From contig NZ_RJJY01000001.1 of the NCBI RefSeq assembly GCF_003751085.1, forward strand, positions 5,890,001-5,954,000: a stretch of DNA of 64,000 nucleotides, given 5' to 3'. Made by a program: the position numbers and the translations under genes. This stretch comes from Micromonospora sp. Llam0. GTDB taxonomy: Bacteria > Actinomycetota > Actinomycetes > Mycobacteriales > Micromonosporaceae. The notes under the pieces were generated by a model that had not been told where the DNA came from, did no database searches, and saw only the letters and a program-made list of their open reading frames with translations. This document shows positions 1 through 7,257 of this stretch, piece by piece. Each line of letters starts with the position of its first letter. The first letter of the stretch is position 1.

Positions 1-297
1 CCCCTCGCCCCGCTGCTGCCGCTGCTGCCGCACGGCGCCGAGATCGGTCTGCATCTGATCATCGCCCGCAGTACCTCCGGGGCGGGCCGGTCGATGATGA
101 ACCCGGTGCTGCGACGCGCCTGGGAGCTGGGATCCCCGGCGGTGCTCTTTTCCTGCCCACGCGAGGAGGGCACCTTCCTCGGCAACGTGCGACCCCGGGT
201 CCTGCCGCCCGGCCGGGGCCAGTACATCGACCGTCGGCGCACGGTCCGGCTGGTGCAGACACCCGAGTTGCCGGTTCCCGAGACGCCGACGTCCTGA
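1..297 (+). CDS. eccC: EccC-type T7SS FtsK/SpoIIIE ATPase, C-terminal end (5' truncated by window)
   Basis: The reading frame is open from base 1 and ends with TGA at 295-297, giving the last 98 residues of a longer protein. The text reads like the end of the last FtsK/SpoIIIE ATPase domain of EccC. A run of LAPLLP leads to an IGLHLIIAR strand, then a small Gly/Ser segment, then LFSCPREEG and a PPGRGQYIDRR turn before a final beta strand. EccC is the membrane motor of type VII secretion and recognises substrates through its ATPase domains. The Walker motifs lie outside the window. The gene converges on the mycosin gene with 36 bases between stops, in which 302-312 and 322-332 form a short direct repeat. 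Identity as EccC rests on this tail plus the neighbouring mycosin; another FtsK/SpoIIIE protein cannot be excluded. Confidence 0.82.
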   Translation, partial: PLAPLLPLLPHGAEIGLHLIIARSTSGAGRSMMNPVLRRAWELGSPAVLFSCPREEGTFLGNVRPRVLPPGRGQYIDRRRTVRLVQTPELPVPETPTS

Positions 298-333
298 CCG
301 GCGGTTCAGGCCACTACTGAGTGGTTCAGGCCA

Positions 334-1557
334 TTACGGATCGGCGCGGTCGGCGGTCGGCCGGCCGGCGGCGTGGGCAGGTCGCCAGCCGCGGGCCCGG
401 CCGGCCGGCAGCAGCACCCGCAGCAGCGCCACCAGTCCGATCAACACGACCGACAGGCCGGCGGCGAGCGCGGCTATCGTCGGCCCGATCGGGTCGGGCG
501 GCGGTAGGTCGGGGTGGCGGGCGCTGCCCACCGGCGCGGCCGGACCGTCGGCGCCCTCCTCGGCGAGTGCCGCGGACACCGCCGCCGCAGGATTGACGAC
601 CCCCCAGCCGTAGCCGGCGTCGGGCAGGCCAACCGCCGGATGGTCGGCGGTCGTCAGCAGCCGGTGTCGTACCTCGGCGGCGGACAGGTCCGGCCGGTAC
701 GCGCGGATCAGCGCGGCGACACCCACCACGAACGGCACCGCGTAGCTGGTGCCGCTGCCACGCCAGTGTCCGGGCCCACCGGGCCCGACGCTGACCACCT
801 CGACCCCCGGCGCGGTCAGCCCGAGGTGGGCTCCGGTCTGGGAGAAGGCGGCGAGCGTTCCGGTCGAGTCGATCGCCCCGACGGCGAGGACAGTCGGCAG
901 CGCTGCCGGGTACGCGGTCTGCTGCCCCTGCCCGGCGCTGTTGGCAGCGGCCGCCACCACCAGCACGTCGCGCTGTTCGGCGTACTCGATCGCCGAAACG
1001 AGGCTCTGCTCCGCGACCGTGGTGCTGGCCGAGATGTTGACGATGTCGGCACCGCTGTCGACCGCGGTGCGGATGCCCCGCGCCAGCAGCCCGGCGGTGC
1101 CGTCGTCCATGCTGTTCGCCACCCGGATCGGCAGGATCCGCACGTCGGGAGCGATGCCGTGAAAGCCGGTACCGTCGGCCGGCGCGGCGCCGATGATCCC
1201 GGCGACGAAGGTGCCGTGGCCGAAACAGTCGTTGTCGGCCCGAGGCTGGCCGGGGCTGGTCAGGTCGATGCCGCGTAGCACCCGACCGCGCAGTTGCGGG
1301 CTGTCCGCCGCCACGCCGGTGTCGACCACACCCACCGTGACTCCCGCGCCACGGGTCAGCGGCCAGACCCGCTCCACCCCCAGCCAGGACTGGGTCCAGG
1401 GCACGCCGGTCTCCATGCTCTCCGGTGCCCGCAGGCAGTTGCCGCCGCTGTCGGGCAGCGTCGGCGGTGCGGCCGCACCAGCGGTACCGGCCACCACGGC
1501 GGTGATCAGACCGACGGCCAGTGCGGCGACTGCCCGGACGAGCCTCGGTGGTGACAC
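334..1557 (-). CDS. mycP: Mycosin (S8 subtilisin-like protease of type VII secretion), catalytic triad intact
   Basis: The product is 407 residues from a GTG start. The order is: N-terminal hydrophobic signal segment (about 8-30), subtilisin fold, and a C-terminal transmembrane helix (about 366-388) followed by a basic tail. This is the standard mycosin layout, with the protease outside and anchored. The triad is visible: Asp79 in VVDTG, His114 in CFGHGT, Ser271 in GSGTSYAVP, with oxyanion Asn206 in AAAANSAG. Cys41 and Cys111 fit the conserved mycosin disulfide. Mycosins are needed for stability and function of the T7SS membrane complex and can process substrates. The gene is last in a four-gene operon, starting two bases after the anti-sigma stop, so it is probably translationally coupled. 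It is the only one of three S8-fold proteins in the window with all catalytic residues. Confidence 0.93.
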   Translation of the reverse strand: MSPPRLVRAVAALAVGLITAVVAGTAGAAAPPTLPDSGGNCLRAPESMETGVPWTQSWLGVERVWPLTRGAGVTVGVVDTGVAADSPQLRGRVLRGIDLTSPGQPRADNDCFGHGTFVAGIIGAAPADGTGFHGIAPDVRILPIRVANSMDDGTAGLLARGIRTAVDSGADIVNISASTTVAEQSLVSAIEYAEQRDVLVVAAAANSAGQGQQTAYPAALPTVLAVGAIDSTGTLAAFSQTGAHLGLTAPGVEVVSVGPGGPGHWRGSGTSYAVPFVVGVAALIRAYRPDLSAAEVRHRLLTTADHPAVGLPDAGYGWGVVNPAAAVSAALAEEGADGPAAPVGSARHPDLPPPDPIGPTIAALAAGLSVVLIGLVALLRVLLPAGRARGWRPAHAAGRPTADRADP

Positions 1558-1559
1558 GG

Positions 1560-2339
1560 TCAGCCCGGTGGTGTCGACGTCGGGTCCGGCCGCGTCGATG
1601 CCGCGACCACGAGTGACCCGTCCCTGGCGGTGATACTGAACCGGGCGATACCGTCGATCGGGACCGGGCAGGCGGTGTCCACCTGCTGAAGGCGGCCGAC
1701 CCCGGTGAAGGTGACCAACTCCCAGCTGCGCCCGCCGATGTCGGTGACATAGAACCGGTACGGCTCACCGGCGGTGAGGCCGGTCACCGTGGCGTACAGC
1801 TCAACGTCTGCGCCGCTGGCGGTGACGGTCACGGACAGGGTCGCCCCGGTCGACTCGTTGGCGGCGTCGGCGACAAGTGTCGTCGGTGGATCGGCGCCGA
1901 TCAGTCGGGCGAGCATCGGTTGACCGACGGTGACGGCGGCGAGCATGAACAGCACGACCGCCAAACCGGCGCCGGCCAGCGCCAGCCGGCGCGGTCGGCG
2001 CCGGACGCGGCGGGGCCGCACCGGGCCATGGGGACGGGGACGGGTGCCGGCGATGTCTGTACCGCCAACCCGCGACGTGCCGGCATCGGGCAAGCCGACA
2101 GGGGCCGACGTGCCGGCATCGGGCAAGCCGAACTCGGCCACCAGGTCGTCGCGGTCGGCCGACGAGAGCAGTGCCAGCATCATCGCCGCCTCGCCCAACT
2201 CATCCGACTCCGCCAGGCAGCCAGCGCAGGTCGCGAGGTGACCCGCAACGGTGCTCATCTCGTCGTCGGGCAGCGCACCGGCGTAGAACAGGCCGAGCGC
2301 CTCGCGCAGCTGCGGCTCACCGCACCTGTCGTCAGCCAT
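1560..2339 (-). CDS. Zinc-finger anti-sigma factor, single-pass membrane protein
   Basis: The N-terminal region carries the anti-sigma zinc-finger signature HLATCAGC (about residues 34-41). It is followed by a Pro/Arg linker, one transmembrane helix (about 126-146) and an extracytoplasmic beta-rich domain of about 110 residues. I chose the ATG at 2339 because GGAGG lies about nine bases upstream; a TTG at 2345 is also in frame. The cytoplasmic linker contains an 11-residue duplication (GLPDAGTS twice) encoded by a 33-bp-period direct repeat at about 2073-2131. It sits in the operon with the ricin-domain protein, the dead mycosin and MycP, two genes downstream of the ECF sigma gene. The likely role, by family knowledge and context, is holding that ECF factor at the membrane. 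The partner assignment is inference. Confidence 0.87.
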   Translation of the reverse strand: MADDRCGEPQLREALGLFYAGALPDDEMSTVAGHLATCAGCLAESDELGEAAMMLALLSSADRDDLVAEFGLPDAGTSAPVGLPDAGTSRVGGTDIAGTRPRPHGPVRPRRVRRRPRRLALAGAGLAVVLFMLAAVTVGQPMLARLIGADPPTTLVADAANESTGATLSVTVTASGADVELYATVTGLTAGEPYRFYVTDIGGRSWELVTFTGVGRLQQVDTACPVPIDGIARFSITARDGSLVVAASTRPDPTSTPPG

Positions 2340-2363
2340 CAGCAACCACCTCCGTCAACCCGG

Positions 2364-4076
2364 TCACCCGCGCCACTGCGGCGCCGCGGTTGCCGGCTCG
2401 ACCGACCGCCCCTGCGGCCACTGGGCGTCCAGTCCTTCGCCGGTCTCGTCGCGTTGGCGCATGGATCGCCGCAGCCGGACCACCAGCAGTCCGGTCAGGA
2501 CAACGGAGAGTAGCAGGATGACGAGGAAAGCCGTCCGTGCCGCCTCGCTGTCACCTACCCGACCCGTCGAGCCAACGTCGGAGATCGGTGTCACCTCTTC
2601 GGGTAGTACCCGGACCACCGCAGCTTCCGGATTGACCATGCCGTAGCCGTAGCGGGGGTCCGGTTCGGCGTCGCCCATCCGGTCGGACGTGACCGCCACC
2701 CGGTGGGCGACCTGGGCAGCGGTCAGACCCGGATGGGATGCGCGGACCAGGGCCGCGACCCCGGCGACCATCGCGACGGCGTACTGGGTCCCGCTGCCGG
2801 TGAACGACCCGGTCCCGTTGGCGCCGATGCTCGTCACGTTCACTCCTGGGGCGACGACGTCCACCGAGCCCGGCAGGTAGTCCGCAGCCGTCATGCCGTC
2901 GACTCCGATCCCACCGACGACGATGGTCTCGTCGGGCACCGTCGCCGTACCGACCGCCTCCCCGTCTGCCGGAGCCCCGGCCACCACGACGATGTCCTGC
3001 GACAGCGCGGTCGCCACCGCGTCGGCAACCGGGGTGGCGGTAATGTCCACGTGGGAGCCCAACGCGATCACGTCGGCCCCGGTCGACACGGCGATCTCGA
3101 TGGCCGTCGCCTGCACGGCCGGGTCAGGGGCCGCGTCGTCGGTGACGATTCGCACCGGCATCACCGTCGACTCGGGTGCGACACCGGTGAAGCTGTCGTC
3201 CGGCGTCGCCGGCTCGGCGGCCACCAGGCCGGCCATCGCCGTCCCGGTGCCCAGGCAGTCGACGTCGCCCCGACCGTCACCGGTCACGATGTTCGCGCCG
3301 ATCGCCACCCGGCCGCTCAGCTGCGCGCTGTTGCCGTCGACGCCGGAGTCGACGATCGCCACGAGCTGGCCGTGTCCCCGGCTGTGCGGCCAGGCCAGGT
3401 CGGCGGCGATCCGTACCATTCCCCAGTCGGACGGTTCACTCGCGGCGGTCGCCGCCACGCACTCGTCCTTGTCGGCTGGTGGCGGTGGCGCGGTCGGCAC
3501 CTGCCCGGGGTTGGGCGGGACGCCGGCGAGCGACGGTCGCTCGACCGATTCGGGCGACGACCCTGGGCCGGCCGACTGCCCCGGTGCCCCGGACTCCGCC
3601 GGCCGGGTCGGGCCGGCCGGCCGGGTCGGTGCCCCGGGCTCGGCCGACATCGGTGGGGTGACGGGCCGCACCGGAGAAGTCGTCGGATTTCCGGTCACCG
3701 GCGCGGGGCTTGGCGGCGGCTCGGTCGGCAGCACGCCGTACCGGATGCCGGGGCCGGCGGCGTCCCAGGGCATCACCAGGTACCAGCCGGCACGCAGCGA
3801 GTCAGGGTCGGTCAGCGCCTGGCCGACTGGTTGGCCCCGCCCGACGTTGAGGTTGTACACCTCGTCCCACCGCTCGCCGTCGCCGAGCAGCCGGGCCGCG
3901 ATGCTGCGGAGGGTCTCCGGTTTTCCCTGATATGACGCCGCCACCGTGTAGTAGGCCACCTGCTCGTCGGCGTGCGCCGACCGCCCGGTGGTGGCGAGCA
4001 CGAGCAGGACCGCGACGATTGCCGCCGCGGTCCAGCTCGCTGCCCGGGGCGTTGCCACGCTCCCCGACCGGATCAT
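2364..4076 (-). CDS. LysM-like domain fused to a catalytically degenerate mycosin (pseudo-protease)
   Basis: The start is placed at ATG 4076, which overlaps the upstream stop by four bases (ATGA); a start 48 bases further up is possible but less natural. The 570-residue product has a signal peptide ending near SAHA, a LysM-like segment (YYTVAAS ... LVMPWD), and a long Pro/Gly/Ser linker. An S8 fold and a C-terminal transmembrane helix with a basic tail follow. In the S8 fold the Asp is present (Asp243, IVDSG), but the His position of GHGT reads LGTGTAMAG (Thr277) and the Ser position reads GSGTQYAV (Gln431). With His and Ser replaced, it should not cleave peptides by the subtilisin mechanism. 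The mycosin-type Cys pair (ECVAA, DVDCLG) is kept, so the fold is probably intact. A scaffold, binding or inhibitory role at the secretion complex is inference. Confidence 0.88.
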   Translation of the reverse strand: MIRSGSVATPRAASWTAAAIVAVLLVLATTGRSAHADEQVAYYTVAASYQGKPETLRSIAARLLGDGERWDEVYNLNVGRGQPVGQALTDPDSLRAGWYLVMPWDAAGPGIRYGVLPTEPPPSPAPVTGNPTTSPVRPVTPPMSAEPGAPTRPAGPTRPAESGAPGQSAGPGSSPESVERPSLAGVPPNPGQVPTAPPPPADKDECVAATAASEPSDWGMVRIAADLAWPHSRGHGQLVAIVDSGVDGNSAQLSGRVAIGANIVTGDGRGDVDCLGTGTAMAGLVAAEPATPDDSFTGVAPESTVMPVRIVTDDAAPDPAVQATAIEIAVSTGADVIALGSHVDITATPVADAVATALSQDIVVVAGAPADGEAVGTATVPDETIVVGGIGVDGMTAADYLPGSVDVVAPGVNVTSIGANGTGSFTGSGTQYAVAMVAGVAALVRASHPGLTAAQVAHRVAVTSDRMGDAEPDPRYGYGMVNPEAAVVRVLPEEVTPISDVGSTGRVGDSEAARTAFLVILLLSVVLTGLLVVRLRRSMRQRDETGEGLDAQWPQGRSVEPATAAPQWRG

Positions 4077-5815
4077 CTGCTCAGGATCCATCGCTGGTCG
4101 ACAGCGTGGTCCTGCAGTGTCCACTGGGTGACCGGAGTGCCGTCGCTACCGCTGGTGTCGTTTCCAAGAATGTCGAGCACCTTGCCGGAGTTGCGGTTGA
4201 GGATGTTGTAGCTGCCATCCGCCCGGCGCAGCAACTTCCAGTGCTGATAGTGGCTGTCCTTCTTCGGCTCGGCGATGGCCGCCTTGGCCCGGTCCTCCAC
4301 CGAGGCGTGCCGGATGGCGAGGTTCTTGCCGTTCAACGCGTTGGTGATGATCACCCAACCGGCGTCCGGCGCGGCGGTGATGTGCCAGTACTGGTCCTCG
4401 CTGCCGATGTTCCGCCACAACTGCACGACCGTTCCGGCCGTGTGGTTGTCGTCCAGACCCGGCACCTCGAGAATCTTGCCGCTGAACGCGTTGGTGAACT
4501 GGTAGCGGACCGTCGGGTCCCAGACCTGCGGTGCCGGCGCGGTGGTCTTCGGCGCCTCGGGCCGGTCCGACAGGGTCGGCGACGGGCTGGCGGGCTTCGG
4601 GCTCGGCGACGGCTGCTCCGACGCTTCCGCGCTGGGCGACGGGCTGGGCGACTGCGACGGGGTCGGCGACGGGGTTGGCACGGTCAGCCGGTCGTCGTCC
4701 GCGTACCCGTCGACGTAGGTGTCCACCAGGTCGACCAGCTGCGGGATCGCGGCCTGGCGCGGAACACCGCCGGCAGCCCGCACCGCGGTGACCCCCCACT
4801 GGTACGCGGCGAGCGCCAACTCGTAGGAGCCCGAGTCATCGACCTTCATGCTGGACAGCTGGTTGGTCAGGTCGCACATCGCGCTACCCAACGCCGGGAT
4901 CGCCGCCACCGGATCCCACACCGTTGCCGACTGCGACGGCCGGTACTGGTCCCACATGGCCTCGGTGAACTGGGCGATGCCCTGGCCACCGTGGCCGCCT
5001 TTGAGGTTCGGGTCGAACCCGGAGACCGCCATCAGTTGAGCGGCGATCTGCGCGCTGGACACGTCGTCCGGACACACCTGGCCGGCGGCGAGCACCAGAT
5101 TGACGTACTCCTCCGGGACTTTGACCTGGCCAGCCGCCGAGTCGGCCGAGCTTTCCGGTGGCGCCGCAGTGGCGTCGGCGAACTGCGGCTGGTCGGCGTA
5201 CCAGTTGGCGTATCCGACCACGGTGTCGACATGCTGCCGGGCGCTGTCCGGAACTCCGGTGGCGTCGATCACCGGCTGCAACCCGACGCGTTCGGCGGCG
5301 ACCGCCGCCTCCCACAGGTCACCGTCCACGCCCGCCGCCCGAGCCTGCCCGATGAACGCGCAGGTACGGTGGGCCAGGGCGAGCACGTTGGCCCGCCCGT
5401 CGGCGCGCTGGGCCGACTCCCACGGTGCCCAGTCCTGCCACGCCTCGGTGTCCATGCCGGCGAGGCCCTCGCCGTGCGCGGTCCGGGCCCCGGGCTCGAA
5501 CTCGGAGGCGGCCATCAGCTGGGCGGCGAGCCGGGGTCCGGTCAGCGTCGGGCAGGCGGTCGTCCCGACGACGATCGCCGCGAGCACGTCCTCCGGCACC
5601 GGCTTGCCCTCGATCTTGGTCTCGGCCAGCGCCGGGCCGACCTGCACGCCGGCGGCGACGACACAGGCGACCGCCGCGGTGAACGCCACCGCCGCCTCGA
5701 CTCGTTGGCGGGTGGACCGCAGTGACCGCCACGGTCGCCGCAGCACCGAGCGCGATCTGGGCGAGGGCTGGCTCGCAGGGTTCGACGAGGGCTGGGGCAC
5801 AGGTCTCGATGTCAC
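4073..5815 (-). CDS. Membrane protein with two transglycosylase-like domains and a C-terminal ricin-type lectin domain
   Basis: The 580-residue product starts at GTG 5815 with a GGAGAGGG Shine-Dalgarno upstream. A basic N-terminus (1-40) precedes one membrane segment (41-63). Two related alpha-helical units resembling lytic-transglycosylase (SLT) folds follow: LAAQLMAASEFEP near residue 97 and IAAQLMAVSGFDP plus GGQGIAQFT near 253. A Pro/Ser-rich linker (about 395-440) leads to a beta-trefoil with three QxW-like repeats (DQYWHI, YQHWKLL, DQRWIL). In SLT enzymes the motif before xGFxP carries the catalytic Glu (ESGF); here it reads ASEF and VSGF, so hydrolytic activity is doubtful. It may bind peptidoglycan and sugars at the cell surface. 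It is the first gene of the operon ending in mycP and follows an ECF-type promoter. Confidence 0.83.
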   Translation of the reverse strand: MTSRPVPQPSSNPASQPSPRSRSVLRRPWRSLRSTRQRVEAAVAFTAAVACVVAAGVQVGPALAETKIEGKPVPEDVLAAIVVGTTACPTLTGPRLAAQLMAASEFEPGARTAHGEGLAGMDTEAWQDWAPWESAQRADGRANVLALAHRTCAFIGQARAAGVDGDLWEAAVAAERVGLQPVIDATGVPDSARQHVDTVVGYANWYADQPQFADATAAPPESSADSAAGQVKVPEEYVNLVLAAGQVCPDDVSSAQIAAQLMAVSGFDPNLKGGHGGQGIAQFTEAMWDQYRPSQSATVWDPVAAIPALGSAMCDLTNQLSSMKVDDSGSYELALAAYQWGVTAVRAAGGVPRQAAIPQLVDLVDTYVDGYADDDRLTVPTPSPTPSQSPSPSPSAEASEQPSPSPKPASPSPTLSDRPEAPKTTAPAPQVWDPTVRYQFTNAFSGKILEVPGLDDNHTAGTVVQLWRNIGSEDQYWHITAAPDAGWVIITNALNGKNLAIRHASVEDRAKAAIAEPKKDSHYQHWKLLRRADGSYNILNRNSGKVLDILGNDTSGSDGTPVTQWTLQDHAVDQRWILSR

Positions 5816-5847
5816 GGTTGGCTTCCCTCTCCACCGGGTGTGCTCTG

Positions 5848-5875
5848 TGAACGAAATCGACCTCGGGCGGGTTCA
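5848..5875 (-). promoter_or_regulatory. ECF-type promoter for the ricin/mycosin/anti-sigma operon
   Basis: On the minus strand TGAACC (5875-5870) is followed by a 16-base spacer and CGTTCA (5853-5848), about 33 bases above the GTG start at 5815. The arrangement matches the usual ECF pattern (AAC-containing -35, CGT -10). It matches three other sites in the window upstream of genes of the same locus. The operon includes the anti-sigma gene, so this site would give negative feedback. Confidence 0.65.
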
Positions 5876-5919
5876 CGACCCGATGAAGTTTCTCGGGAGT
5901 TTCGGTGGTCGCCGGATGG

Positions 5920-6507
5920 TCAGAGGGTGAACCCGCGCGAGGTGAGGTCCTCGCGCAGGGCACGCAGGGCGTAGAAGGTACGGGACTTGACGGTGCCCTC
6001 CGGAACGGACAGCCGTTGGGCGGCCTCGGCCACCGAATGCTCCTGGAAGTAGATTTCGATCAGCGCGCTACGGAGCCGCTCCGGCAGACGGGCGACTGCG
6101 GCCCGAACCTCGCGCCGGTCGAGTAGCCGGTCGGTTCCGTCGGCCGCCCCGTGCCGATCCTCGATACGCTCGTCGAGCCGTTCGGTGGGCCGGCCCTGGC
6201 TGGACCGTATCTGGTCGATGGCGATCCGGCGGGCCACGGTGAACAGCCAGCCGCGGCTCCACTCGCCGTCGGTCGTGCGCGCCTCTGGATGGTTCCAGGC
6301 ACGCATCAGCGTCTCCTGCAGAATGTCCTCTGCCATCGCGCGGTTGCCGAAGGTCATCCGCAGCAGGTAGTTCAGCAGGATCGGTCCGTGCGTCTCATAG
6401 GCGGTCCTGAGTGCTTCGTCGCGCGTCGGAGCAGCCGACGAGCCTCCGGACGGCCCGTGCCTCGTTGCCGGATCCACGGCCGTGGTAACGAAGTCTCCCG
6501 CACTCAA
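5920..6507 (-). CDS. ECF-type RNA polymerase sigma factor
   Basis: The frame gives up to 195 residues from a TTG codon. Region 2 is visible as YLLRMTFGNRAMAEDILQET and LMRAW, with RRIAIDQIR at its end. Region 4 shows LPERLRSALIEIYFQEHSVA followed by the helix-turn-helix SVPEGTVKSRTFYALRALRE. The spacing and length fit a short ECF factor with no extra C-terminal domain. The anti-sigma gene lies two genes downstream in the next operon. An ECF-type promoter (6485-6513) overlaps the TTG codon. If it is used, translation more likely starts at GTG 6477 (185 residues), possibly from a leaderless transcript. The four promoter-like sites found suggest it controls its own gene and three other transcripts here. 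Confidence 0.93.
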   Translation of the reverse strand: MSAGDFVTTAVDPATRHGPSGGSSAAPTRDEALRTAYETHGPILLNYLLRMTFGNRAMAEDILQETLMRAWNHPEARTTDGEWSRGWLFTVARRIAIDQIRSSQGRPTERLDERIEDRHGAADGTDRLLDRREVRAAVARLPERLRSALIEIYFQEHSVAEAAQRLSVPEGTVKSRTFYALRALREDLTSRGFTL

Positions 6508-6513
6508 AGTTCA
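6485..6513 (-). promoter_or_regulatory. Putative autoregulatory ECF promoter of the sigma gene
   Basis: TGAACT (6513-6508) and CGTTAC (6490-6485) are separated by 17 bases. The site lies between the small gene ending at 6540 and the GTG at 6477. It is one of four similar sites. The spacer is one base longer than in the other three and the -35 ends in T, so it is the second-weakest match. Confidence 0.45.
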
Positions 6514-6539
6514 CCGCCCGCGAGTGGTATCCCGAAAAG

Positions 6540-6848
6540 TTATCCGGCGTGCCGATGCGATTCGGCAACGCCGAACTCCGGGTCGGGCCAGCCCACGTCC
6601 ACGTGCCCCGGCCACTCGTAGCGGATAGCACCGCTGATCAGGCCGAGGATGCCGTCCGGACCAAGGATGCCGTCGGCCGCGAGGGTCCACTCGACTTCCG
6701 GGTCGAGGTCGACGCCCGCGCCGGCCCACGGCCCGCTGCCGGGCCCGAGTTCCCGTCGCAGCTCGATGAGGCGCCGGGCGACCTGACCCGCCAGGGCGTC
6801 GATGGCCTGGGCCACCTCGGCCGGGTCGACCCGGCTACCGCCGGTCAT
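6540..6848 (-). CDS. Small hypothetical protein of a T7SS locus (102 residues)
   Basis: The ATG at 6848 overlaps the stop of the preceding small gene (ATGA), so the two are translationally coupled. The first 40 residues form an amphipathic helix (AEVAQAIDALAGQVARRLIE). The rest is acidic and aromatic, with a near repeat DGILGPDGILG and several Trp residues. There is no signal peptide, membrane segment or Cys. I do not recognise a family. Size, helical start and position next to a T7SS regulator would fit a small secreted partner or chaperone, but the WXG signature is absent. Confidence 0.7.
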   Translation of the reverse strand: MTGGSRVDPAEVAQAIDALAGQVARRLIELRRELGPGSGPWAGAGVDLDPEVEWTLAADGILGPDGILGLISGAIRYEWPGHVDVGWPDPEFGVAESHRHAG

Positions 6849-7135
6849 CTCGGGTCACCGCCGGCCAGAATCGCCTCAGCTCGGTGCACCGCCCGACTCG
6901 GCCGCAGGCGACCGGCGATCTCATGCAGAGCGTCGTCCAGCATCCGGACGTAGATGTCGTAGCCGACCAGCAGGTCCTGCAGCCGGCCAGCGGGCAGGTC
7001 GGTCAGGCCGACCCCGTCGAGGCTCACCAGATGGTCACGGAGTTGACTCAGACTCGCGGCGATGTCGGCTGCGGCGTCGAGGCAACCGTCGGCTGCGTTG
7101 CCGGCTGTCGGCCGATACGGTGTAATCCCGCTCAT
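6845..7135 (-). CDS. Small helical hypothetical protein of a T7SS locus (about 96 residues)
   Basis: The start is placed at ATG 7135 because a clear GGAGG lies four to five bases upstream; the frame stays open to 7183. The product is mostly helical, with an Ala-rich first helix (DAAADIAASLSQLRDHL), a loop, and a second helix (YDIYVRMLDDALHEIAGRL). It may form a two-helix hairpin as in ESX-type small proteins, but the WXG turn is missing. It overlaps the next gene by four bases and follows an ECF-type promoter. Function is unknown. Confidence 0.72.
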   Translation of the reverse strand: MSGITPYRPTAGNAADGCLDAAADIAASLSQLRDHLVSLDGVGLTDLPAGRLQDLLVGYDIYVRMLDDALHEIAGRLRPSRAVHRAEAILAGGDPR

Positions 7136-7165
7136 ACTGCCTCCATTCTCAGGGAGAACACCCTC

Positions 7166-7193
7166 AGAACGACCGGCGACCAACCAAGGTTCA
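7166..7193 (-). promoter_or_regulatory. ECF-type promoter for the two small genes upstream of the sigma gene
   Basis: TGAACC (7193-7188), a 16-base spacer and CGTTCT (7171-7166) lie about 31 bases above the ATG at 7135. The site has the same hexamers and spacing as the promoter at 5848-5875. It is in the 122-base divergent gap shared with the plus-strand gene at 7258. Confidence 0.65.
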
Positions 7194-7257
7194 CGGGATC
7201 CGCCCCCGACTTGTCACACCCGTACGACCAGACCGAGCGCCCGAAGGACACGACCGG

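Noticed and set aside
326..1768. A 480-codon minus-strand frame overlapping mycP
   Set aside because: It overlaps the clear mycosin gene in another frame and encodes Arg/Gly-rich sequence without motifs.
4077..4124. An earlier start for the LysM/pseudo-mycosin gene
   Set aside because: It would overlap the upstream gene by 52 bases and add a non-hydrophobic extension before the signal peptide. The ATGA overlap at 4076 is more natural.
6540..7135. Calling the two small genes an EsxA/EsxB (WXG100) pair
   Set aside because: They are small, paired and helical, but neither has the W-x-G turn or the YxxxD/E tail signal, so they are left as hypothetical.
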